From: Scatavimonas merdigallinarum
GTDB taxonomy: Bacteria; Bacillota; Clostridia; Oscillospirales; Acutalibacteraceae
DNA: 51,298 nt
Assembly (NCBI GenBank): GCA_018713055.1
Contig: DVFW01000047.1
Coordinates: 1-51,298 of the forward strand
Direction: 5' to 3'
Part shown: positions 19,273 through 25,948 of the stretch, in pieces
Numbering within the stretch: the stretch's first letter is position 1
Layout: each line of letters starts with the position of its first letter
Program-made: the position numbers and the translations under genes
The notes under the pieces: generated by a model
The model's input: the letters and a program-made list of their open reading frames with translations, nothing else
Told to the model about the DNA's origin: nothing
Databases searched by the model: none

Positions 19273-19468
19273 TGACTTCCGGTTCTAAAATATTATATTT
19301 GTGCTGCTTAAACTCCTCGATGGCAAGCAGTACAGGTTTTTCGTCAGTAACAGCATTTTCCTTTTCAAAGCGCGCGGCAATTTGCCTTGCGCGCTTTGCT
19401 ACACCGATAACCAGGGCGTATCTTGTCGTTTTATTTTCCAGCATGTCGTCAACGGATGGTCTGCGCAT
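19265..19468 (-). CDS. rpoZ: RNA polymerase omega subunit
   Basis: A 67-residue subunit that helps assemble and stabilise RNA polymerase. The RPSVDDML start, the RYALVIGVAKRAR helix and the EKPVLLAIEEF segment are hallmarks of the family. The start used is the ATG at 19468; an in-frame TTG two codons upstream has a better-spaced GGAAG. It overlaps the end of gmk by 20 bases and the start of priA by 8, so translation is probably coupled. The gmk-rpoZ pair is conserved across Firmicutes. Confidence 0.92.
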   Translation of the reverse strand: MRRPSVDDMLENKTTRYALVIGVAKRARQIAARFEKENAVTDEKPVLLAIEEFKQHKYNILEPEVND

Positions 19469-20075
19469 CTGCAAGCACTTCCTTTATAAAATTTTTCATT
19501 TTTACCGTTTTGTTTTTTTCAGAACGTAGTATGCACAGTATATCCTGCACACAATCGTCCAAAACGTCGTTAATTACAACGTAGTCATAATCTTCAGCCT
19601 GCCTGATCTCCTGCAGGGCGGCGTCCAGCCTCCGCCGGACAGTCTGTTCATCCTCTGTTCCTCTTCCACGCAGCCTGTCTGCCAGCACGGCAAAGGATTT
19701 TGGAATTAAAAAAACACTTACGGCGTCCGGGCATTTTTCCCGAACCTGTCCGCCCCCCTGTACTTCTATTTCCAGAATAACATCGTTTCCACAGGCAAGC
19801 TGCTCATCCACATATTTTTTGGGCGTACCATAATAGTTCCCGCAGTAGCAGGCATATTCGAGCACTTCCCCGCGGTCGATCATTGTTTCAAAATCCTTTT
19901 GGGTGGTAAAAAAGTATTCTCTGCCGTTTTTCTCCCCCACGCGCGGGTTCCTGGTCGTGGCAGATACCGAAAGACGAATTTTGTCGCTTGCTTTTAAAAG
20001 CTCTTTCACAACCGTTCCCTTTCCAGCGCCGGACGGACCGGAAAGTACGACCAGCAGCCCCTTCTGCTTTGGCAT
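19449..20075 (-). CDS. gmk: Guanylate kinase
   Basis: It phosphorylates GMP to GDP. The P-loop GPSGAGKGT is at residues 13-21, followed by the GMP-binding region (SATTRNPRVGEKNGREYFF, ending near 57) and the lid. The 208-residue length is normal. The ATG at 20075 is one base from the remA stop and has GGAGGTGGAG upstream, inside the remA end. Confidence 0.96.
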   Translation of the reverse strand: MPKQKGLLVVLSGPSGAGKGTVVKELLKASDKIRLSVSATTRNPRVGEKNGREYFFTTQKDFETMIDRGEVLEYACYCGNYYGTPKKYVDEQLACGNDVILEIEVQGGGQVREKCPDAVSVFLIPKSFAVLADRLRGRGTEDEQTVRRRLDAALQEIRQAEDYDYVVINDVLDDCVQDILCILRSEKNKTVKMKNFIKEVLADAQTIR

Positions 20076-20076
20076 A

Positions 20077-20322
20077 CTACTCCACCTCCTCAACAGACGC
20101 CCGGTTTGAAAGGCTTTCCGGGTTTTTCGCAGACAGCACCACGTGGTCGCTGTCTGTAATAATAACAGATTTTGTACGTCTGCCGTAAGTGGCGTCTATT
20201 AAAGCGCCCTGTTCCTTGGCGTCCTGTATAATTCGCTTGATCGGCGCGCTGTCGGGCGATACAATTGCAATAATCCTGTCGCCTGACACCATGTTGCCAA
20301 ACCCGATGTTGATAAGCTTCAT
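20077..20322 (-). CDS. remA: RemA-like regulatory protein (DUF370)
   Basis: An 81-residue DNA-binding protein related to RemA, which activates biofilm-matrix and osmoprotection genes in Bacillus. The start MKLINIGFGNMVSGDRIIAI, the GALIDATYGRRTKSVIITDS core and its place between yicC and gmk are typical. Its targets in this organism are unknown. Confidence 0.92.
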   Translation of the reverse strand: MKLINIGFGNMVSGDRIIAIVSPDSAPIKRIIQDAKEQGALIDATYGRRTKSVIITDSDHVVLSAKNPESLSNRASVEEVE

Positions 20323-20384
20323 AACGCAGCTCCTTTGCTTTCAGATGCATCGCACGCCAGAATTGTCTGCATGCAAGCACCCTG

Positions 20385-21263
20385 TTATTCTATGTTCTGG
20401 ATCTGTTCCCTGATCTTTTCAAGCTCGGCCTTGATATCCACCACCATGTGCGCCAGGCGGGCATTCTGCACTTTGGAGCCTATGGTGTTGGCTTCACGGT
20501 TCATTTCCTGCAGAATAAAATCGATCTTACGGCCGACAGGCTCCTCCGCCTGCAGGAACTTATATAATTGGTCAAAGTGGCTTCTCAAGCGTACCGTTTC
20601 TTCTGCTACCGCTGTTTTATCCGCAAAAATGGCCGTTTCCGTCAACAGGCGCTGTTCGTCTACGGCAACATCCTGTAACAGCTCCTTTAACCGTTCCTCC
20701 AGTTTTGCCCTGTATTCCTGCACCGTTTGCGGTGAAAGCGTTTCAATTTGCTGCACAATGGAAAGGATCGTTTCGCAGCGCAAAAGTACATCCTGCTTCA
20801 TGCGCTCGCCTTCTGCCCGGCGCATATGCAGAAAGCCTGCAAGCGCCGCATCCAGTACGGGCAGGACACACGCCCACACTTCCGCCTCGTCCTCCTGCGG
20901 TTTGTGCAAGGTAAAAATATCCCCAAAACGTGAAAGCGCGGAAACAGAAATGTCATTTTGTATTCCGTATGTGTCTGCCAGCTCCCGCATGGCGCCGACA
21001 TACCCGGAAGCAAGGCTGTGGTTGAGCGTAACGTTTGCCTGTGTTTCCTCGGCGCAGACCACGCCGACATAAACGTCCAATTTCCCTCTGGATACCTGTT
21101 TTGAAATATACGATTTAAGCTTTTCCTCCAAAAAGGCGTAGCCTCTGCTTGTTCTGCAATTAAATTCAAAATAACGATGATTGACCGATTTGATCTCGAC
21201 TGAAATCTCTCTGCCTCCAACCGTTTGCTCGCTTCTTCCAAAGCCGGTCATACTTTTGATCAT
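20385..21263 (-). CDS. yicC: YicC/YloC-family endoribonuclease
   Basis: A 292-residue member of the YicC family, linked to stress-related RNA decay in other bacteria. The N-terminus MIKSMTGFGR, the KSVNHRYFEF stretch and the C-terminal block FILQEMNREANTIGSK are diagnostic. The ATG at 21263 follows GAGG at 7 bases; a longer in-frame extension exists but lacks a site. It is the promoter-proximal gene of the 14-gene operon that ends at thiN. Confidence 0.93.
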   Translation of the reverse strand: MIKSMTGFGRSEQTVGGREISVEIKSVNHRYFEFNCRTSRGYAFLEEKLKSYISKQVSRGKLDVYVGVVCAEETQANVTLNHSLASGYVGAMRELADTYGIQNDISVSALSRFGDIFTLHKPQEDEAEVWACVLPVLDAALAGFLHMRRAEGERMKQDVLLRCETILSIVQQIETLSPQTVQEYRAKLEERLKELLQDVAVDEQRLLTETAIFADKTAVAEETVRLRSHFDQLYKFLQAEEPVGRKIDFILQEMNREANTIGSKVQNARLAHMVVDIKAELEKIREQIQNIE

Positions 21264-21316
21264 TTTTGTACCTCGTCTTTTTTTCTGGCCATATACTGCC
21301 ATATTACAATTTATAT

Positions 21317-21345
21317 ATTTTAGCAGTTTTATTTAAAAAAAGCAA
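21317..21345 (-). promoter_or_regulatory. Extended -10 promoter of the yicC-thiN operon
   Basis: Read on the minus strand, TTGCTT (21340-21345), a 17-base spacer and TGCTAAAAT, whose -10 hexamer TAAAAT is at 21317-21322. It lies about 55 bases upstream of yicC and is divergent from the yebC promoter. Confidence 0.65.
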
Positions 21346-21395
21346 GGTTTCCTCGTAAACGCAGGGTAAAATTTCCACAGCCAAACGCGGTATTG

Positions 21396-21424
21396 TTGCA
21401 TTCCCATTTAAAATATGCTAGAAT
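21396..21424 (+). promoter_or_regulatory. Extended -10 promoter of yebC
   Basis: TTGCAT (21396-21401), a 17-base spacer and TGCTAGAAT with the hexamer TAGAAT at 21419-21424. It is 34 bases upstream of the yebC ATG, giving a short leader. Confidence 0.75.
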
Positions 21425-21458
21425 AAACCGTAAAAATATTTGCAGGAGGCAACCGAAT

Positions 21459-22196
21459 ATGTCAGGACATAATAAATGGAGTACAATCAAGCAGAAAAAA
21501 GGCAAAAACGACGCGGCAAGGGCAAAGGTTTTTACCAAAATTGGCCGTGAGCTTGCTGTGGCTGTGCGCGACGGCGGCAGTGCCGACCCTGCTGCAAACT
21601 CCAAGCTGCGCGATTGTATTGCCAAGGCAAAAGCAAACAATGTTCCCAATGAAAATATAGAGCGTATTATTAAAAAAGCATCCGGCGAGGGCAGCGCAAA
21701 TAATTATGAGGCGATCACATACGAAGGCTACGGGCCGGGCGGAATTGCCGTAATTGTAGAAACGCTTACAGATAACCGCAACCGCACCGCAGGCGACGTA
21801 CGCCATTATTTTGACAAGTTTGGCGGAAATATGGGCACGCCCGGCTGCGTTGCATTTATGTTTTCCCAAAAAGGCGTACTGGTTATTGACCGTGAGGAGC
21901 ATGACCTGGACGAAGATAAAGTGATGGAAGACGCGCTGGAAGCCGGTGCTTCTGATTTTCAGGCAGATAAGGACGTATTTGAAATTTATACCGAGCCGGA
22001 GGATTTTGGCGCAGTAAACGAAGACCTGACAGCGAAAGGCTATTCTTTTGCATCTGCTGAGGTAGAAATGGTGCCCAGCACCTATACAAAGCTTACAGAC
22101 GAGGAGCAAGCGACGAAAATGCAAAAGCTGCTCGATATGCTTGAAGACAACGACGATATCCAAAACGTCTGGCATAATTGGGAAATGGATGAATAA
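21459..22196 (+). CDS. yebC: YebC/PmpR-family protein
   Basis: A 245-residue YebC-family protein. The start MSGHNKWSTIKQKKGKNDAA and the KASGEGSANNYEAITYEGYG stretch are diagnostic. The family is annotated as transcriptional regulators, and recent work links some members to relieving ribosome stalling; the role here is not decided by sequence. The ATG at 21459 follows GGAGG at 8 bases. The C-terminus is acidic. A terminator follows at once. Confidence 0.95.
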   Translation: MSGHNKWSTIKQKKGKNDAARAKVFTKIGRELAVAVRDGGSADPAANSKLRDCIAKAKANNVPNENIERIIKKASGEGSANNYEAITYEGYGPGGIAVIVETLTDNRNRTAGDVRHYFDKFGGNMGTPGCVAFMFSQKGVLVIDREEHDLDEDKVMEDALEAGASDFQADKDVFEIYTEPEDFGAVNEDLTAKGYSFASAEVEMVPSTYTKLTDEEQATKMQKLLDMLEDNDDIQNVWHNWEMDE

Positions 22197-22200
22197 ATGA

Positions 22201-22226
22201 AAGGCCGCCTGCAGGGCGGTTTTTTC
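22201..22226 (+). terminator. Rho-independent terminator after yebC
   Basis: CCGCC (22205-22209), a five-base loop and GGCGG (22215-22219), followed by a run of T. The stem can be extended by G-T and A-T pairs. Confidence 0.7.
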
Positions 22227-22278
22227 ATTTAGCTTCCACATTTTTTGTGGTACGATTGAAAAAAACGGGGTAGGCGTT

Positions 22279-23268
22279 ATGAGAACCATTACAATTGAAA
22301 AAAACGACGCAGGACAGCGGCTGGATAAATTTATAGCCAAGCGCTTTAACAGCATGCCCAAATCGCTGCTTTACAAATATATCCGTACCAAATATATCAA
22401 ACTCAATGGAAAAAAATGTCTGCCGGACACAATCCTTACGCCGGGGGACGTTATTACCCTGTATATTAAGGAGGAGTTTTTTACTCCTGCGCGCAAGGCG
22501 TATGATTTCCTAAAAGCGCCGGTTAAGCTGAATATTGTATATGAGGATCAGAACATACTTCTGCTTGACAAAAAACCTGGTTTGATTGTCCATCCCGACC
22601 GAAGCTACCATTTTGATTCGCTGGTTGCACGGCTCTGGCATTATCTGTATGACAAAGGCGAATACGACCCGGAAAAGGAAAACAGTTTTTCCCCAGCGCT
22701 TGTAAACCGCATTGACCGCAACACCGGCGGACTTGTGATTGCGGCAAAAAACGCAGAAGCACTGCGGGTTTTGAATCAAAAAATGAAACAGCGGCAAATT
22801 AAAAAATTCTATTTATGCCTGGTTCACGGAAAAATGGTACAAAACAGTGGTACGCTTAAAGGGTACGCCATAAAAAACGAGATGCAAAATAAGGTATATA
22901 TAACCAACACGCCAGGTACGCATACAAAAGAAATATGCACACGCTACAGGGTATTAAAAGAATTTGCAGACGCCAGCCTGCTGGAAATTGAGCTGCTGAC
23001 CGGGCGCACGCATCAAATCCGCGCCCATCTTGCTTCTATCGGACATCCGCTTTTGGGGGACCGTAAATATGGAAAGGCGGAAAATAAAAAAAGCCCCTAT
23101 GCGTTTCAAGCTTTGTATTCCTATCGGCTGCTCTTTTTATTTACAGGGGAGCAGACCGCGCTGGACTATCTTTCAGGAAAAAGTTTTACTGTGCAAAATG
23201 TTCCGTTTATGCAAAGCTATAAATCCGACGGCCTACAAACACCGGGCAATCCTGTTATAAACCTGTAA
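22279..23268 (+). CDS. RluA-family pseudouridine synthase
   Basis: An S4 RNA-binding domain covers residues 1-65 (GQRLDKFIAKRF). The catalytic motif NRIDRNTGG carries the active Asp at 146, and GRTHQIRAHLASIGHPLLGD is the conserved C-terminal block. The 329-residue length is typical for the RluC/D group. The target uridines in 23S rRNA cannot be told from sequence. Start ATG at 22279 has GGGGTAGG upstream. Confidence 0.92.
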   Translation: MRTITIEKNDAGQRLDKFIAKRFNSMPKSLLYKYIRTKYIKLNGKKCLPDTILTPGDVITLYIKEEFFTPARKAYDFLKAPVKLNIVYEDQNILLLDKKPGLIVHPDRSYHFDSLVARLWHYLYDKGEYDPEKENSFSPALVNRIDRNTGGLVIAAKNAEALRVLNQKMKQRQIKKFYLCLVHGKMVQNSGTLKGYAIKNEMQNKVYITNTPGTHTKEICTRYRVLKEFADASLLEIELLTGRTHQIRAHLASIGHPLLGDRKYGKAENKKSPYAFQALYSYRLLFLFTGEQTALDYLSGKSFTVQNVPFMQSYKSDGLQTPGNPVINL

Positions 23269-23283
23269 AAATACAATATATGA

Positions 23284-23320
23284 TAAACGAGGCACGGCAA
23301 AAATTGCCGTGCCTCGTTTA
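23284..23320. terminator. Bidirectional terminator between convergent genes
   Basis: Perfect 17-base arms (23284-23300 and 23304-23320, core GAGGCACGGCAA) with a three-base loop. The A/T ends allow it to serve both the pseudouridine synthase gene (plus) and the membrane protein gene ending at 23324 (minus). Confidence 0.82.
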
Positions 23321-23323
23321 TTA

Positions 23324-24268
23324 TTATACATCGTGTTCATTGCGGTAATACTCTTCCAGCTTTGCGCGTTTGATCATTCTGCCGTTGTGGAAAACATACG
23401 CATCATCCTGGTTTGCCTTTTCCTGCAATGCTTCTTTAAATGCAGGATCTTTTTGCAGGGATTCCTTTATGGTTTCCTGCATTTTTTGCCGCGTTTCATC
23501 ATTTTCCCGCGGCTTGTCTTTTTGAATCAGCATTTTGTCCACCTTTGGATAGACGAAAAAATGGACAATATAGCAAACCGTTGCCGGAAGCACCGCAACA
23601 AGTAAAACGGCCGCAATAATCCAGTTGGCCGTATAATTGCCGGAAAGCATAAACAACGTGCTTACCACCGCCGTAAGCGCAAGCAGACACAGCACAGACA
23701 GAAAATTGGAGGGCAGTTCCCAAACCGCCATTAAAGCGGCGTCCTTATAAACATAGCGCATGGGAAGCTCCAGCGTGACAGTAATGACCGGCACGTAAAA
23801 AAACATAAACAGCAAAAACAGCAAAATGAACAGGCAAAGCCCGAACAGCACGTAAAACAGCGGATTGGTAGCTGCAGCCGCATAATAAAAGACGATAGAG
23901 AAGTAATCAAGCAGAATAGCCAGATAAAAAATAACGCCGTGCAGTAAAAACTGCCGCCAGTTGTTTTTAAGCCCCTTAAAAAAAGTGGGAACCGCTTTTT
24001 CTTTCTTACCGGCTATCATATCCCTTGTAACCTGAACTACGCCGGCAAAAAACGGCGCGCATAACGGAATGGGCAGCAACTGTATAAAGATATTGAGCGG
24101 AAAAAGAAACGACAATCCCCATACAACCGCGCCGCTTACAGCAAGCGGCGCCGCAAAGAACAAATTTGCGGTTAAAATGGAGGGAAACCTTTTAAAATAG
24201 CCGCCAAAGAAATCGCCCATACTTCTTCTTTTTGTTTTTTCACCACTTTGCATTGATTGAAAGGACAT
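23324..24268 (-). CDS. Multi-pass membrane protein, DUF624/YesL-like
   Basis: A 314-residue protein with five or six hydrophobic helices (about 35-60, 62-85, 108-128, 135-165, 190-212, 218-242) and a soluble, charged C-terminal tail (about 245-314) rich in Lys and Glu with predicted helix. The N-terminal layout, a short amphipathic start and then a helix ending before a Pro-rich turn, recalls DUF624 (YesL) proteins. I do not recognise a function. The ATG at 24268 follows GGAG at 9 bases. It is 54 bases after the SpoIIM-like gene and probably shares its transcript. Confidence 0.75.
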   Translation of the reverse strand: MSFQSMQSGEKTKRRSMGDFFGGYFKRFPSILTANLFFAAPLAVSGAVVWGLSFLFPLNIFIQLLPIPLCAPFFAGVVQVTRDMIAGKKEKAVPTFFKGLKNNWRQFLLHGVIFYLAILLDYFSIVFYYAAAATNPLFYVLFGLCLFILLFLLFMFFYVPVITVTLELPMRYVYKDAALMAVWELPSNFLSVLCLLALTAVVSTLFMLSGNYTANWIIAAVLLVAVLPATVCYIVHFFVYPKVDKMLIQKDKPRENDETRQKMQETIKESLQKDPAFKEALQEKANQDDAYVFHNGRMIKRAKLEEYYRNEHDV

Positions 24269-24322
24269 TTTTTATACTCCGTTTCTTGAAACTTCCTGAA
24301 TATATAACCAGTATACCATACT

Positions 24323-24985
24323 TTACGAAAAAGAGAATACACCGGAAAAGCAAAGGCTTGTAAGAACATCCAAAGCAGCGGCCAAAGCAGCAAGGATTAA
24401 TATATAGCTGCTTGCAACCATGTACTTGGCAAAATTGGGCGGCGGGCTTTGCTTTCCTTTCAGCCGCGGCGGTAAAAGCGCCGTTAAAATGGATTTGGAA
24501 AAATAAAATGCCTCTTTCCCCTGCAAAAGCATGGCAATGGACGATAAAAAAGCGCCCGGCAGCATCACCAGAAGATAAAATCCAACTCCCTGCAGCTGAT
24601 AGGTGCCATACAGATACCCGGCGCACAGGCCAATACCAAATCCCTTTAGAAAAGTAGTGGCCGGCAAGACTGCCGTCCCCCACGCGCACATTCCCAACAG
24701 GAACTGTCCAATGTAAAAAATAAAATAGGAGGTAAGGGAAGCTGCAAACGTTAAAAACAGCGACTGAGAAATGCGCGCTTTAAAATTGGTGATAAAAAGA
24801 AAATCCAGGCTGTTGAGCATTTGCTCGTCCGCATCTGCAGCAGACAAGGCTCCAAAAAACAGTCCCAACACCAACGCAAGCCCCAGAAAACACACCACGC
24901 CGTAGCGTTTGAAAAAATAAACCATATCCTTTGTTTTTATGCAGGTTCTCCCCGTACCCGGCATAGATACAATTACGCCTTTCAT
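24323..24985 (-). CDS. SpoIIM-like membrane protein
   Basis: A 220-residue protein with about five transmembrane helices (30-50, 75-100, 110-130, 135-158, 190-212). The LGLFFGAL stretch near the first helix and GFGIGLCAGYLYG with a following LPGAFLSS segment resemble stage II sporulation protein M, which joins SpoIID and SpoIIP in engulfment. SpoIID and SpoIIP are not in this window. The ATG at 24985 follows GGGAG at 9 bases. The identity is by pattern and moderately sure; another SpoIIM/DUF95-related exporter-like protein is possible. Confidence 0.62.
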   Translation of the reverse strand: MKGVIVSMPGTGRTCIKTKDMVYFFKRYGVVCFLGLALVLGLFFGALSAADADEQMLNSLDFLFITNFKARISQSLFLTFAASLTSYFIFYIGQFLLGMCAWGTAVLPATTFLKGFGIGLCAGYLYGTYQLQGVGFYLLVMLPGAFLSSIAMLLQGKEAFYFSKSILTALLPPRLKGKQSPPPNFAKYMVASSYILILAALAAALDVLTSLCFSGVFSFS

Positions 24986-25057
24986 ACATCATCGCTCCCG
25001 ATTTACGTCTTGTTACTAGAAATATATGTATAAAAAAGCGCAGATATGTCCTGCTTT

Positions 25058-25864
25058 TTATTGGGATAGCTCCTGCGCGCGCTTTGTACAGCTGTCCATA
25101 GCCGATTGAATCGCTGTGTAAAAGCCCGCTTCTTCCAGTTTATTTAAGGCCGCAATGGTGGTTCCGCCTTTAGAAGAAACCTTCTGGATCAGCGCATCTG
25201 GCGTGTCGCCGGATGCCTCGAGCATTTTGGCGCTGCCTTTAAGCGTGGCACAAATCAACCGCATTGCCGCTTTTTCTTCTATTCCTTCCTGTTTTGCATA
25301 ATCAACCATGGCCTTTGCGAACAGATAAATATACGCCGGACTGCTCCCGTTTACGGCGATCACCGTATTCATCTGGCTTTCCGGTAAAATTTCACATACG
25401 CCGGACAATGCAAACATATTATAAACCGTTTGGAAATCTTCATCCCTGATATTGTCAGACGGACACAGCGCGGTCGCGCCCTCTCCCAGTAGCAGCGGTG
25501 TGTTCGGCATGACGCGCACACATGGGCAGTTGCAGCCGAGCGCCTGCGTTACAAAGGCAATGGATATGCCTGCGGCAATGGAAACAAATACCTTCTCACT
25601 TGTCGCCGCCCCGCGCAGTCCAAAGAGCACTTCCCGATAATTTTGCGGCTTTACGGCAAGCACGATGATATCACAGGCCCGCACCACCTGCGCCGCACTG
25701 GGGCAAGCGTTGATCCCGCGGCTCTGACACAGCTCTGCAAGCTTATCTTTGTCTATATCGAACATAAAGAGCGACTGTGGCGCACAGGCTCCATTTGCAA
25801 GCATACCGTTGACAATTGCCGTGGCCATATTACCTGCACCAATAAAGCCGATTTTTTTTTGCAT
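25058..25864 (-). CDS. proC: Pyrroline-5-carboxylate reductase
   Basis: It carries out the last step of proline synthesis with NAD(P)H. The Rossmann start KKIGFIGAGNMA is at residues 3-14. The VRVMPNTPLLLGEGATAL stretch, NGSSPAYIYLF and the C-terminal VSSKGGTTIAAL motif are all diagnostic. The length is 268 residues. The ATG at 25864 follows AAAGGA at about 8 bases; an in-frame upstream start lacks a site. No proA or proB is nearby. Confidence 0.95.
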   Translation of the reverse strand: MQKKIGFIGAGNMATAIVNGMLANGACAPQSLFMFDIDKDKLAELCQSRGINACPSAAQVVRACDIIVLAVKPQNYREVLFGLRGAATSEKVFVSIAAGISIAFVTQALGCNCPCVRVMPNTPLLLGEGATALCPSDNIRDEDFQTVYNMFALSGVCEILPESQMNTVIAVNGSSPAYIYLFAKAMVDYAKQEGIEEKAAMRLICATLKGSAKMLEASGDTPDALIQKVSSKGGTTIAALNKLEEAGFYTAIQSAMDSCTKRAQELSQ

Positions 25865-25892
25865 CTGTATACGTCCTTTCAAAACAGAAAAC

Positions 25893-25923
25893 ACGGTTGA
25901 ACGCTTTAAAGCCTTTCAACCGT
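25893..25923 (-). terminator. Hairpin between the lysozyme-like gene and proC
   Basis: Nine-base arms ACGGTTGAA (25893-25901) and TTCAACCGT (25915-25923). On the minus strand it is followed by GTTTTCTGTTTT. It lies 25 bases past the lysozyme-like stop and upstream of proC. Confidence 0.55.
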
Positions 25924-25948
25924 TTTTCCTTTTTATCATTTGCAGGGT

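Noticed and set aside
20335..21072. Ser/Cys-rich plus-strand open frame opposite yicC
   Set aside because: It is the complement of yicC codons; yicC has clear family motifs and a promoter.
22230..22278. Possible promoter for the RluA-family gene (TGGTACGAT)
   Set aside because: There is an extended -10-like element, but no acceptable -35 at 16-18 bases.
21462..22361. Minus-strand open frame opposite yebC
   Set aside because: It is antisense to a strongly supported gene and shows only shadow composition.
25020..25057. Possible terminator after proC
   Set aside because: The AAAAGC/GCTTTT stem is short and bulged, so it was not listed as a feature.
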